DNA of 64,000 bases from Natrinema marinum (GCF_024296685.1 NZ_CP100763.1:1674001-1738000), one strand, 5' to 3'; positions 34,036 through 42,870 are shown, numbered from the stretch's first letter. The notes: generated by a model not told the origin, from the sequence alone. Numbers and translations: made by a program.

Positions 34036-34569
34036 TCACACTTGCACCTCCTCGAGTGCGTTGGCGAGTTTGCGCATGGCGGCTGGTTCGGCGCCGAGGT
34101 CGATATTCCGGATGCCGATGCCGGCGCGTTCGGCGGCGTTGAAGACGCGGAGCACGTCGAGGACGCTCACGTCTGGGCCGTTATAGTCGATCGGGATGCG
34201 ATCGAGGTGGCGGCGATCGGAGGTGGTCGAGTGCTCGAAGAACACCGCGGGTACGTCGCGGTAGTATTTCCGGACGGTTGGGTGCGACCCCGGCGCGAGT
34301 TCGCAGAGGCGTTCCTGTGTGACCCGCCCTTCGCCGCGGACGGCGTAATCGGCGACGTAGATGCAACTGGTCGCGACGACGCCGGGACCGCCCCCACGCG
34401 ACGTGAGCGGCCACTCAACGTGTTCGCCACCGACGACATCGGCCAGCTGTTGGGCGGCGTCGATGGCGTCTGGGGGGATCTCAACGTCGTCGGCGTGGTT
34501 GACTTCGCGGATGATCTCGGGGAGTCGCTCCCCGGCGGTGGGGAACCGGTCTGATGTTGCGTTGGTCAT
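34036..34569 (-). CDS. TFB-like single-cyclin protein of the integrated element
   Basis: A 177-residue protein. Residues about 28-105 align with the second cyclin repeat of transcription factor B: IPPDAIDAAQQLADVV, then GPGVVATSCIYVADYAVRGE, RVTQERLCELAP and PTVRKYYRDVP, equivalent to the TFB helix-turn-helix that reads BRE DNA. No zinc ribbon and only one cyclin fold are present. The C-terminal part (about 110-177) is unrelated (VSVLDVLRVFNAAERAGI). It is the only minus-strand gene inside the element. It could redirect or block host RNA polymerase at element promoters (inference). Confidence 0.6.
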   Translation of the reverse strand: MTNATSDRFPTAGERLPEIIREVNHADDVEIPPDAIDAAQQLADVVGGEHVEWPLTSRGGGPGVVATSCIYVADYAVRGEGRVTQERLCELAPGSHPTVRKYYRDVPAVFFEHSTTSDRRHLDRIPIDYNGPDVSVLDVLRVFNAAERAGIGIRNIDLGAEPAAMRKLANALEEVQV

Positions 34570-34984
34570 CTCATATCGGCCTCACTGTTAAGTCTCCGCC
34601 GTTTGATCTATCCTTGACCCCGATTGTGAAACCATCTCATGGGACGGGAGAAATTTTGATATAAATAACATTTCTCTCCATGATGAACTCGCAGTCGACC
34701 GGCGTCAGTCATCGCTATCGTCGTCAGCGTCGCTGTCGTCCTTTTTGGCTTAGGTATCGGCCGCGACCAGATCCATCTCGGCGGTCGTCGATCTTATTCG
34801 GCTCGCCATCGTCTCTCCGTATCACATACAGTACGTGTCTAATCCATAAGATGGATTAATGATGGGGAACCGGACTCTATAGCCGTTGAGCGGGCGGCTA
34901 AGGAAACGGATACACCTTTCCTACCTTTCGATGGCAAGCCATCAAACTTTGTTCAGTGTAGAAGACAGTCATGTGTAGATGAAC
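34570..34984. other. gene-poor region inside the element
   Basis: This 415-bp stretch has no frame with a credible start. A TATA-like tttgatataaataac near 34654-34668 is about 90 bp upstream of the TFB-like gene. A plus-strand frame near 34714-34760 could encode a transmembrane-like segment but has no start. Direct or inverted iterons were not obvious. Confidence 0.4.
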
Positions 34985-35128
34985 ATGAGCGAACAACAGC
35001 GAACCTATCCGAGAAAGCCGGTATCAAATGATTTCCGAAAAAATTCGCCACAGCAGTTATGGATTTTTCTTTCTGCCGGAAGGACAGTAGAAGACTTCGC
35101 CAATAATAGTAATAATACTACAACATGA
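34985..35128 (+). CDS. small element protein (47 aa)
   Basis: A 47-residue frame (MSEQQRTYPRKPVSNDFRKN at its start) whose TGA overlaps the ATG of the next gene by 4 bp (ATGA at 35125). The middle (QQLWIFLSAGRTVEDFA) is semi-hydrophobic and the tail is Asn/Thr-rich. It is AT-rich. The tight overlap supports expression with the membrane protein. No family was recognised. Confidence 0.55.
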   Translation: MSEQQRTYPRKPVSNDFRKNSPQQLWIFLSAGRTVEDFANNSNNTTT

Positions 35129-35874
35129 TAAGAAATGTTATCGCGTCTTTGATTCTTGGGCCGCTCTCGCGGCTCGCGGGCCTCGTTGGGAGTATCGGAA
35201 GATACGCACCTATACACCGGGCCTATTGGTGGATATTCGACAGAATCATCGGCGTAGAGGATGCGAGGAAGTGGCGCGAGGACCACGTAGGACGGATAGC
35301 CGAATACGTTTCCGAGAACATTGAGATTGAAGCATCTCACGAGGATCTCGTGGCGGAAGTTGAGGAGAACTGGCGGCAGACCGAATCTCACTTTTCCGAT
35401 GGAGAGTCTGTCTTGGCGCTCGCGGTCGCCGGAGCGGGACTTCTTGCACCACCACTGGTAGCGATGGCTCTCGCGGTTTTACTCGCTATCTCAGTGTCCG
35501 TCCGGTTAACTGCAGTCGAAGTTCTGGCGTATACGGACCCAGACCCTAAAGCACCACGCGAACAGCTGTTCGCGGAAGCCGCGTGGAACGGAAGCGTCCT
35601 TGATGGGAAAAACGTCACAGGAAGCCTAATCACGTTACGACTTATGAATGACCTGAACAATCGTGTTTATGAGCGCTGGCTGGATGAAGTTTTCATCCCG
35701 GCGTTATCGAGTTCGGGCTGGTCTAAGAGTGAGGGACTAAAGCGGTTCTTCGATGTATGTATGGAGGAATTAGTCCATAAGCGGGAGTTCGAAGGCGATG
35801 ATACGGAAGAAGAAACAGAGGAAAGTGAAGAAAACGACGAGGACGCAGCGAAAATCCGTGAAGGAGATGGTTAG
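35125..35874 (+). CDS. membrane protein at the right end of the element
   Basis: A 249-residue protein. It has an N-terminal amphipathic/hydrophobic region (1-50), a strong double membrane segment at about 92-132 (SVLALAVAGAGLLAPPLVAM, ALAVLLAISVSVRL) and a C-terminal acidic tail (about 218-249). Its TAG overlaps the complement of the msrA stop (35871-35874), so the coding end lies within the rebuilt msrA region. Base composition is lower in GC than the host. No family was recognised. Confidence 0.68.
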   Translation: MIRNVIASLILGPLSRLAGLVGSIGRYAPIHRAYWWIFDRIIGVEDARKWREDHVGRIAEYVSENIEIEASHEDLVAEVEENWRQTESHFSDGESVLALAVAGAGLLAPPLVAMALAVLLAISVSVRLTAVEVLAYTDPDPKAPREQLFAEAAWNGSVLDGKNVTGSLITLRLMNDLNNRVYERWLDEVFIPALSSSGWSKSEGLKRFFDVCMEELVHKREFEGDDTEEETEESEENDEDAAKIREGDG

Positions 35875-36422
35875 TTCTCGGCTGTCACCTTCTCCTTGAA
35901 CTTCTCTCGGACCTTCTCGACTTTCGGGGCCGCGTGCATCGCGCAGTAGGCGTCCTCAATAGTTCCATCTGCCGCTCTTTGTTTCTCGAAGTAGTTCTGG
36001 TGGTACTCCTCGGCCTCGTAGAACGTCTCGAGGGGCTCTATCTCGGTGACGATCCCGTCGTAGAGGCCCTCTGCCTCGAGTTCCGCGGCGAACGCCCGGG
36101 CAGTCTCGAGTTGGTCGTCGCTGTGGGCGTAGATCGCCGACCGGTACTGCGAGCCCACGTCTGGGCCCTCGCGGTCTTTCGTCGTCGGGTCGTGGATCGT
36201 GAAGAACACCTCGAGGAGGTCCTCGTAGGCGACGTCGTCGGGATCGTACTCGAGTTGGACGACTTCGGCGTGACCAGTTTTGCCGGAACAGACCGCCCGA
36301 TAGCTGGGATCTTCGGTATGGCCGCCGGCATACCCCGAGATCACCGATTCGACGCCCGCGAGTTCCTCGAAGGCCGCCTCGACGCACCAGAAACAGCCGC
36401 CGCCGAACGTTGCTCGTTCCAT
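35871..36422 (-). CDS. msrA: peptide methionine sulfoxide reductase MsrA
   Basis: A 183-residue enzyme that reduces methionine-S-sulfoxide in proteins. The catalytic motif is GGGCFWCVEAAFEEL (residues 7-21, nucleophile Cys10) and the substrate block is GYAGGHTEDPSY. Conserved GSQYRSAIY and YHQNYFEKQ follow. The last about 25 codons (from near 35941 leftward) lie in or beyond the att core and come from the integrated element, which has restored the reading frame (ending KFKEKVTAEN instead of the displaced KFRERVATQ). The gene is therefore a host-element chimera but should be active. Confidence 0.92.
   Translation of the reverse strand: MERATFGGGCFWCVEAAFEELAGVESVISGYAGGHTEDPSYRAVCSGKTGHAEVVQLEYDPDDVAYEDLLEVFFTIHDPTTKDREGPDVGSQYRSAIYAHSDDQLETARAFAAELEAEGLYDGIVTEIEPLETFYEAEEYHQNYFEKQRAADGTIEDAYCAMHAAPKVEKVREKFKEKVTAEN
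35908..35941 (+). other. attR core of the integrated element
   Basis: Identical over 34 bp to 26982-27015. It lies inside msrA near codons 160-171, the 3' end of the gene, so recombination here swaps only the C-terminal tail. Confidence 0.88.
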
Positions 36423-36538
36423 GGCCGTTCGTAGGCCGCGCGCGAGGAAAGGTGTGACGGGTGGGTACCCGTGGCCGCCGATCGGCCCCGACTACCGGGG
36501 TCCGAACCCCTTTCACCGTGGCCGCTGAACGCCGGCAC

Positions 36539-37306
36539 ATGTCCTGGGACACAGTCCGACTCGAGTGGAACGACGACGTAGCGACGCTGACTGTCGACCG
36601 CCCCGACGCGCTCAACGCGTTGAACGTCGAAACGCTCGAGGCGATGGGCGAAGCGCTCGCGGAAGCCGCAGACGACGCCCGCGCGCTCGTTCTGACGGGT
36701 GCCGGCGACGCGTTCATCGCCGGTGCGGATATCAAGTATATGCAAGATCTCTCGGCCGAAGCGGCACAGGACTGGGGCGAACTCGGCCACGACGTGGCCG
36801 ACGCGCTCGAGGCGTTCCCCGCGCCGACGATCGCGGCGGTCAACGGCTACGCGTTCGGCGGCGGCTGCGAGATGGCGCTGGCTTGCGATCTGCGAGTCGC
36901 GAGCGAGTCCGCGCTGATCGGCAACACCGAGATCGACCTGGGCATCATCCCCGGCTGGGGAGCGACCCAGCGGCTGCCGCGCCTGGTCGGCGACGAAACC
37001 GCCCGCCGGATGATCTTCCTCGGCGAACGGCTCGACGCCGAGTCGGCCGCGGAGGCCGGCCTGTTCGGCGAGGTCGTCCCCGACGAGGACCTAGCGGAGG
37101 TCGCCGCCGAACTGGCCGACCGAATCGCCGCGCAGCCGGCCTTCGCGATGCAGACGGCGAAACGGGCGATCAACCAGGGCCTCGAGGGCTCGCAGACGAG
37201 CGGACTGGACTACGAGAAGCGCGCCTTCGCGAGCCTCTTTGGCACGCACGACCAGCGCGAGGGAATGGCGGCGTTCGTCGAGGACCGGGAACCCGACTTC
37301 GAGTAG
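36539..37306 (+). CDS. enoyl-CoA hydratase/isomerase (crotonase family)
   Basis: A 255-residue crotonase-fold enzyme. The oxyanion-hole segments are AFIAGADIKYMQDL (about 60-73) and AVNGYAFGGGCEMALACDL (about 100-118); the catalytic Glu lies in NTEIDLGIIPGWGATQRLPR (about 130-149). This fits 3-hydroxyacyl-CoA dehydratases of fatty-acid or PHA precursor metabolism. The start at 36539 (MSWDTVRLEW) removes a basic upstream stretch. It is divergent from msrA. The actual acyl-CoA substrate is unknown. Confidence 0.85.
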   Translation: MSWDTVRLEWNDDVATLTVDRPDALNALNVETLEAMGEALAEAADDARALVLTGAGDAFIAGADIKYMQDLSAEAAQDWGELGHDVADALEAFPAPTIAAVNGYAFGGGCEMALACDLRVASESALIGNTEIDLGIIPGWGATQRLPRLVGDETARRMIFLGERLDAESAAEAGLFGEVVPDEDLAEVAAELADRIAAQPAFAMQTAKRAINQGLEGSQTSGLDYEKRAFASLFGTHDQREGMAAFVEDREPDFE

Positions 37307-37312
37307 AAAGCG

Positions 37313-37975
37313 TTAGTCGGCGACGCGCCACGTCAGGAGGACGCCGCCGTCGAGCCGGTCGACCTCCGCGAGTTCGAGCGACGGGAACTCCGCGACGAAT
37401 CCGTCGCCGTCGGCCAGCGTCGGCGCGTCGCGGCCGCCGATGAGTTTCGGGCCGACGAAGACGCGCAGTTCGTCGACCAGCCCGGCCTCGAACAGCGAGA
37501 AGATGAGTTCGCCGCCGCCTTCGACCATGATCCGCTCGAGGCCCTGTTCTTGCAGCGCCGCGAACGCCGGGAGGAGGTCGACCCGCTCGTCGCCCGCCGT
37601 GATCAGTGCCGCGCGGTCGGCGAGGGCCGCGCGTCGGTCGACGGATGCGGCCTCGCTCAGACAGAGGTACGTCGTCGCCGCGTCGTCGAGGACGGCGGCG
37701 TCGGTCGGCGTGCGGCCGCTCGAGTCGACGACGACCCGCGCCGGATTTTCGGGCCGATCGTTCTTGCGGCGCTTGGCACGCAGTGTCTCGTCTTTGACCG
37801 TCAGGTGGGGATCGTCGGCGAGGACGGTGCCGACGCCGACGACGACGGCGTCGCTGTCGGCCCGGAGCCGATCGACCCGCGCGAAGTCCTCCGCGCCGCT
37901 GATGGCGATCTGCTCGCGCCGACGCGAGGAGAGTTTGCCGTCCGCGCTCGCGGCGGCGTTGACGACGACGTGCAT
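37313..37975 (-). CDS. 2,5-diamino-6-ribosylaminopyrimidinone 5'-phosphate reductase
   Basis: A 220-residue RibD C-terminal domain-type reductase. It reduces the ribosyl side chain in the archaeal riboflavin/F420 pathway. MHVVVNAAASADGKLS, VVGVGTVLADDPHLTV, ARVVVDSSGRTP and IMVEGGGELIFSLFEAGLVD are the family NADPH/substrate blocks. There is no deaminase domain, as expected for archaea. It is convergent with the crotonase gene (6 bp apart). Confidence 0.85.
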   Translation of the reverse strand: MHVVVNAAASADGKLSSRRREQIAISGAEDFARVDRLRADSDAVVVGVGTVLADDPHLTVKDETLRAKRRKNDRPENPARVVVDSSGRTPTDAAVLDDAATTYLCLSEAASVDRRAALADRAALITAGDERVDLLPAFAALQEQGLERIMVEGGGELIFSLFEAGLVDELRVFVGPKLIGGRDAPTLADGDGFVAEFPSLELAEVDRLDGGVLLTWRVAD

Positions 37976-38154
37976 ACCTCTGCCTGGGTCGCCTGCCCTA
38001 AAGAACTCCGGTGTCTCGGTGCGTGCGAGCCGAGTATTGCGCGCCGGCCGGATCGCGTAGCCGGTTCCGCGGACTATACGCTGCTATATAGGACGGTATA
38101 GCGAACATATAAACGACTTATCCCGTCTTCCCAAATAGTCCCGACGCATAACAC

Positions 38155-38844
38155 GTGACGATCGATACCCCCGCGTCCGACGATCCGGTACCGCTCGACC
38201 ATCGGCAGCTCTCCCTCGAGAGCCGAGGCGACGTCTACGTGGTCGGCGACGTCCACGGCTGTCCCGACGCCCTCGAGGCGCTGCTCGACCGGCTCGATCT
38301 CGGCGGGAACGATCTCGTCGTGTTCGTCGGCGATCTGGTGCGAAAGGGGCCCGACAGCAAGGCCGTGCTCGACCGCGTCAGGCGGTCGTCGCGGCTGATT
38401 TCGGTCCGCGGAAACAACGAGCGGAAGCTGATCGAGGGCGAGGCCTCGCTGCCGGCGCTCGACGCGGTGGACTTACAGTACCTCGAGTCGCTGCCGACGG
38501 CGATCGCCTGGGATGGCGGGCTCGTCGTCCACGGCGGCGTCGATCCGAGCCGGCCGCTGTCGGCTCACGCTGACGACGAGGTGCTCACGATGCGCTCGCC
38601 GAACGGGGACGGCTACGACGGCCCGTTCTGGTTCGAGAGCTACGAGGGACCGCCGCGGGTCTTCTTCGGTCACACCGTGCTCGCCGAACCGGTCGATCGG
38701 GAGTGGGCGGTCGGCCTCGACACCGGCTGCGTCTACGGCGGCCGTCTCACGGCCTACGACGTTCGCCGGGATCGGTTCCTGAGCGTTCCGGGTGCCGACC
38801 ACGAGGAACGCTCGTCGGAGAAGATCGTCGCGCTCGAGGACTGA
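38155..38844 (+). CDS. PP2A-like/PrpA-type metallophosphatase
   Basis: A 229-residue phosphoesterase. The dinuclear metal motifs are in order: VVGDVHGCPDAL (about 30), VFVGDLVRKGPDS (about 57), SVRGNNERKL (about 82), VVHGGVDPS (about 122) and VFFGHTVLAEPV (about 168). GTG is the start. TATA-like gaacatataaacg lies about 45 bp upstream. It precedes ppk1 by 15 bp, so the phosphatase and the polyphosphate kinase are co-transcribed. The substrate may be a protein, a nucleotide (ApaH-like) or polyphosphate; the first two are typical of the family. Confidence 0.8.
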   Translation: MTIDTPASDDPVPLDHRQLSLESRGDVYVVGDVHGCPDALEALLDRLDLGGNDLVVFVGDLVRKGPDSKAVLDRVRRSSRLISVRGNNERKLIEGEASLPALDAVDLQYLESLPTAIAWDGGLVVHGGVDPSRPLSAHADDEVLTMRSPNGDGYDGPFWFESYEGPPRVFFGHTVLAEPVDREWAVGLDTGCVYGGRLTAYDVRRDRFLSVPGADHEERSSEKIVALED

Positions 38845-38859
38845 ATCGGGGGATTCCGA

Positions 38860-41238
38860 ATGGACGAACGAGACTCGACAGCGACCGACGAGGAGCCAGT
38901 GGTACCGGACGACGGAGAAGACGACGTGGCGGCCGACGAGGAGGCGACGTTCGCGTTCCAGTCCGGGTCCGACGACGAGTCCAGCCCCGAAGGCCGAGAC
39001 GGCGCGACCGAGCGGCCAGCCACGACGGACGCCGACGCTGCCGCTCGCACCGGACGGTCCGACGGACTCGACGAGAGCGAGTTTGATCCTCCGGTCGACG
39101 CGGTGGCGGACCCCGAGACGATCGATCTGCCGGTCGTCGCCGCGGACGACTCGCGCCCGGCGACGGACGAGATCGACCTTTCGGATCCGTCGTACTATCT
39201 GAACCGCGAACTCAGCGAACTCGCCTTCCAGCGGCGCGTCCTCCACGAGGTACTGGACGAGGAGAACCCGCTCCTGGAGCGCGTGAAGTTCCTCGCGATC
39301 GTCACGACGAACGTAGACGAGTTCTTCCGCAAGCGCGTCGGCGGGTTGAAACAGGGGATCGCGGCCGGCGTCACCGAGGAGACGCCGGACGGCCGCACGC
39401 CCCGCGAGCAGTGGGAGGAAGTTCTGGAGGAGGCCCGTCCGCTGCTCGAGCGCCAGGCCGAGTGTTACCGCGAGGAGATCAGACCGGCACTGTCCGACGC
39501 CGGGATCGAGATCGTCGACTACGACGATCTCGCGGACACAGAGTGCCGGAAGCTCCGCGAGTACTTCGAGAACTCCGTTCTGCCGACGCTGACTCCGCTG
39601 ACGTTCGACCCAGCCCATCCGTTCCCATTCATTTCGAACCAGAGCCTCTCGCTCGCGGTCCTCACCCGAGAGCGGCCCGGCGCGGAGCTGACCTTCTCGC
39701 GGGTGAAGATCCCGCGCAACCAGCTCCGGTTCGTCCAACTGGGCGACGACACGCGGTACGTCCTCCTCGAGGACGTCGTCCGGGCGAACCTCGATCTGCT
39801 CTTTCCCGATGTCGAGGTGGTCGACACCGCCCTGTTCCGGGTGACGCGCAACGCCGAGGTCCGGCGCAACGAGGAGGTCGCCGAGGACCTGATCGAGATG
39901 ATCGAGGAGGTCATCGAGGAGCGACGGTTCGCGACCGCCGTCCGCCTCGAGATCGAACCCGACGCACCCGAGAAGATCCTCGAGATCCTCATGCGCGAAC
40001 TCGACCTCGACGACAGAGAGGTATTCCGCCTCGGCGGGCCGCTCGATTACCGCGACTTCGCCGACCTGACCGACCTCGATCGGCCCGAACTCAAGCTCCC
40101 CGAGTGGTCCCCACAGCCCCACCCGCGGCTGGGCCGGCGTGATGCGGACGGCCGGAACGTGTTCGACGTGATCAGCGAGGGCGACGTGCTCGTCCACCAC
40201 CCCTATCACTCCTTCGACGGGACCGTCCAGCGCTTTCTCGACGCCGCGGCGAACGATCCGGACGTGCTCGCGATCAAGGCGGCGATCTACCGGACCGCAA
40301 GCGACTCACAGGTCATCGAGAGCTTGCTCGAGGCCGCACGAAACGGCAAACAGGTCGCCGTCATGGTCGAACTCAAAGCTCGCTTCGACGAGGAGAACAA
40401 CCTCGAGTGGGCGAAAAAACTCGAAGAGGAGGGGATCCACGTCGCCTACGGGACGATCGGCTACAAGACCCACACGAAGACCTCGCTGGTCGTCCGCGAA
40501 GAAGACGACGGCGTCCAACTTTACTCGCACGTGGGAACCGGCAACTACCACTCCGAGACCGCGAAGCGCTACGAGGATCTCGGTTTACTGACCGCCGACA
40601 GCGATGTCGGTCAGGACCTCGTCAGGCTATTCAACTACTTCACGGGCCACTCGATGTACCGCGACTATCGAAAGCTGCTCATCGCGCCGGGGAACATGCG
40701 CGATCGGTTCGTCGAACTCATCCGCGCCGAAGCAGAGCGTGCGCGAAACGGCGAGGAGGCGCGTATCGTCGCCAAGATGAACCGGCTCGAGGACCCCGCG
40801 ATCGTCCGCGAACTCTACGAGGCGTCGATGGCCGGCGTCGACATCGACCTCGTCGTGCGGGACATCTGCCGACTCCGGCCCGGCCTCGAGGGTGTCAGCG
40901 AGACGATCGATGTCTACAGCGTCGTCGGTCGCTTCCTCGAGCACTCGCGGATCTTCTACTTCCGGGCGGGCGGCGAGGACCGCTACTACATCGGGTCTGC
41001 CGACTGGATGACCCGTAACCTCGACAATCGGGTCGAAGCGATCGCGCCGATCGAGGAGCCGCGACTCCAGCGCCGCCTCGAGGGGATCCTCGAGACGCTG
41101 CTCGCCGACGATCGGAACAGGTGGGTGATGCGGTCGGACGGAACGTACGACCGGTGTCGAGCGGAAGGCGGCTCGTCGACCGACGTTCACGAGACGCTGA
41201 TGCGGGCCGCGCTGAGCGACAGCGATCTCTGGGGGTGA
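38860..41238 (+). CDS. ppk1: polyphosphate kinase 1
   Basis: A 792-residue enzyme that makes polyphosphate from ATP. Residues 1-105 are a disordered acidic extension absent from bacterial Ppk1. The N-terminal domain starts at YLNRELSELAFQRRVL (about 110), then the head domain (FDPAHPFPFISNQSLSLAV), and the two phospholipase-D-like domains: DVLVHHPYHSFDGTVQRFL, IYRTASDSQVIESL and GYKTHTKTSLVVREE (equivalent to the phosphorylated His block), and SHVGTGNYHSETAKRYEDLG. All main blocks are intact. Operon with the upstream phosphatase; the AbrB-PhoU gene lies 600 bp downstream. Confidence 0.93.
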   Translation: MDERDSTATDEEPVVPDDGEDDVAADEEATFAFQSGSDDESSPEGRDGATERPATTDADAAARTGRSDGLDESEFDPPVDAVADPETIDLPVVAADDSRPATDEIDLSDPSYYLNRELSELAFQRRVLHEVLDEENPLLERVKFLAIVTTNVDEFFRKRVGGLKQGIAAGVTEETPDGRTPREQWEEVLEEARPLLERQAECYREEIRPALSDAGIEIVDYDDLADTECRKLREYFENSVLPTLTPLTFDPAHPFPFISNQSLSLAVLTRERPGAELTFSRVKIPRNQLRFVQLGDDTRYVLLEDVVRANLDLLFPDVEVVDTALFRVTRNAEVRRNEEVAEDLIEMIEEVIEERRFATAVRLEIEPDAPEKILEILMRELDLDDREVFRLGGPLDYRDFADLTDLDRPELKLPEWSPQPHPRLGRRDADGRNVFDVISEGDVLVHHPYHSFDGTVQRFLDAAANDPDVLAIKAAIYRTASDSQVIESLLEAARNGKQVAVMVELKARFDEENNLEWAKKLEEEGIHVAYGTIGYKTHTKTSLVVREEDDGVQLYSHVGTGNYHSETAKRYEDLGLLTADSDVGQDLVRLFNYFTGHSMYRDYRKLLIAPGNMRDRFVELIRAEAERARNGEEARIVAKMNRLEDPAIVRELYEASMAGVDIDLVVRDICRLRPGLEGVSETIDVYSVVGRFLEHSRIFYFRAGGEDRYYIGSADWMTRNLDNRVEAIAPIEEPRLQRRLEGILETLLADDRNRWVMRSDGTYDRCRAEGGSSTDVHETLMRAALSDSDLWG

Positions 41239-41407
41239 GCGGGCGGTCGACCGCCGTCCCGATTGATACCCCATCGTTCGGCAGGAAACGTCCGACCGGC
41301 GACCCCCTCGTACGGAGGCCCCAGCACTGGTATGGATCGCTCAATATCACAATTAGCAGCGGCTTAGTACGCGTCGTGGGTGGCTCCACGTACGCGACCC
41401 GAAACTC

Positions 41408-41635
41408 ATGAACGGATCCACCGGCGGTTACGACGATCGGTCCACCCGACAACGACTGGCAGCGGCCACGCAGTACGCAGGCGACGACGTCGCCCTCGAG
41501 TCGGTCGTGGTGCAGTACGAGAACCGGCCCGACCGCTGTACGGTCGTCCCCCGAGAGTGCTCCGAAGCGGAGCGGGTGACTACCTGGCTGTCGGCTGACG
41601 TGGGCGCGTTCGTCGATCTCGAGGACGCTCGATAG
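41408..41635 (+). CDS. DUF7511-like small protein
   Basis: A 75-residue protein. The core VVVQYENRPDRCTVVPRECS and TTWLSADVGAFVDLEDAR fits a small haloarchaeal domain of unknown function that typically reads ENxPDRxTxxP then WLxAD. No catalytic residues are evident. It stands between ppk1 and the AbrB-PhoU gene on the same strand but with its own AT-rich leader (aatatcacaattagcag), so it may be expressed separately. Confidence 0.72.
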   Translation: MNGSTGGYDDRSTRQRLAAATQYAGDDVALESVVVQYENRPDRCTVVPRECSEAERVTTWLSADVGAFVDLEDAR

Positions 41636-41844
41636 GCGGGTTCGACGGTCCGACCAGGCGGTGGCTGTCGTCCGATCGCTGGTCGACGCTGCGGTAGAGA
41701 CAGAGACTTTCGCCAACTATATAGATATATGTTTGGTAACAGTTATCGATTGAGCATTACGAACAGATGGATACCGAAAATGCCCATAAAACGGACATAG
41801 GGGTACCAAGGAGGACGATCTGTATCTCTCTATAGACTAGTGGA

Positions 41845-41851
41845 TTTATAT
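41845..41851 (+). promoter_or_regulatory. TATA box of the AbrB-PhoU gene
   Basis: tttatat lies 24-30 bp before the ATG at 41875, within an AT-rich 239-bp intergenic region. The spacing fits a transcript with almost no leader. Confidence 0.55.
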
Positions 41852-41874
41852 TGTTGCAGTAGGAATCGGGGCGC

Positions 41875-42870
41875 ATGGAGACGCGAAAGGTTCAGGTGAC
41901 GGGCGGGTCGACGTTTACTGTCTCGCTCCCGAAGACGTGGGCGACCGAAAACGACGTCAGCAGCGGGACGACGGTCGAATTCTATCCAGAAGGGGACGAA
42001 CTTCTCCTGACACCCGAGCGCGATACGCGACGCCAGAAGGGAACGCTGGACGTCTCGGGACTCGCGGACGAACAGCTGACACGGGCTGTGATGACGATGT
42101 ACGTCAGCGGCTTCGACATCATCCGCCTCGAGGCCGGTCGTATCACGACCGAGCAACGCAGCGCCATTCGCGATGCGACCCAGCGGCTCGTCGGCGTCGA
42201 GGTGTTAGAGGAGACCAGCGACAGCGTGGTCATTCAGGACTTACTCGACTCTTCCGAGCTGTCGATCGTCAACGCCGTCACGCGCATGCGCCTGATCGCC
42301 CAATCGATGCTCGAGGACGCGGTGACGGCGCTGATCGAGAACGACGACGACATCGCACAAGACGTGATCGAGCGCGACGACGACGTCGACCGCCTCTGGC
42401 TCGTCGTCTCGCGGATCTTCCGCGCGACGTTGCGCTCACCGCGGGCCGTCGAAGAGTTGGGCGTCTCCCGCGAGGACTGTTTCGACTTTCACTCCAGTGC
42501 CCGCCAGCTCGAGCGGATCGCCGACCACGCCGTCAAGATCAGCGATATCGCGCTCAAACTCGACGACCTCCCCGCCGATGTCGCAGACGCTATCCACGGA
42601 CTCCACGCCGAAGCCGCGACCGTCTTCGAGGGCTCGATGGACGCGCTGTTCGCCGACGACGCCGACGAGGCCAACCGACTCGGCCACGACGCCCTTGCAG
42701 CCGTCCTCGAGATCGACGAACACACCCGACGGATCGACGACATACTCCGCGACTTAGAGCCGGCACAGGCACAATCGCTGGGGCTGATCGTCGACTCGCT
42801 GTCCCGGAGCGCCGACTACGGCGGGAACATCGCCGAGACGGCGTTGCAGAAGGCCGCTCCCCGTCCCTGA
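41875..42870 (+). CDS. AbrB-PhoU fusion regulator
   Basis: A 331-residue protein. Residues 1-45 form a SpoVT/AbrB-like swapped hairpin (RKVQVTGGSTFTVSLPKTWA, GTTVEFYPEGDELLL); the rest holds two PhoU-type helical bundles (about 110-215, 225-330) with the PhoU metal motif-like RQLERIADHAVKISDIA. Haloarchaeal PhoU homologues link phosphate transport and transcription; the AbrB domain adds DNA binding. The nearby ppk1 and phosphatase support a role in phosphate or polyphosphate homeostasis. No pst genes lie in the window. Confidence 0.85.
   Translation: METRKVQVTGGSTFTVSLPKTWATENDVSSGTTVEFYPEGDELLLTPERDTRRQKGTLDVSGLADEQLTRAVMTMYVSGFDIIRLEAGRITTEQRSAIRDATQRLVGVEVLEETSDSVVIQDLLDSSELSIVNAVTRMRLIAQSMLEDAVTALIENDDDIAQDVIERDDDVDRLWLVVSRIFRATLRSPRAVEELGVSREDCFDFHSSARQLERIADHAVKISDIALKLDDLPADVADAIHGLHAEAATVFEGSMDALFADDADEANRLGHDALAAVLEIDEHTRRIDDILRDLEPAQAQSLGLIVDSLSRSADYGGNIAETALQKAAPRP

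Larger units (their letters stand above)
26982..35941 (+). mobile_element. integrated element (~9 kb) in the 3' end of msrA
   Basis: Bounded by the 34-bp att repeat, with a tyrosine recombinase at the left end, a probable HUH Rep protein, a run of small overlapping plus-strand genes, an antisense TFB-like gene and a membrane-protein gene that overlaps the rebuilt msrA stop. The intact msrA at the right has an element-supplied 3' end; the displaced host end is at the left. No capsid, spike, ATPase or terminase gene was recognised, so it may be a plasmid, a satellite or a reduced provirus. Confidence 0.85.

Noticed and set aside
34714-34850. Plus-strand frame with a transmembrane-like stretch (VIAIVVSVAVVLFGLG)
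   Set aside because: A stop codon lies just upstream and no start codon precedes the hydrophobic stretch.
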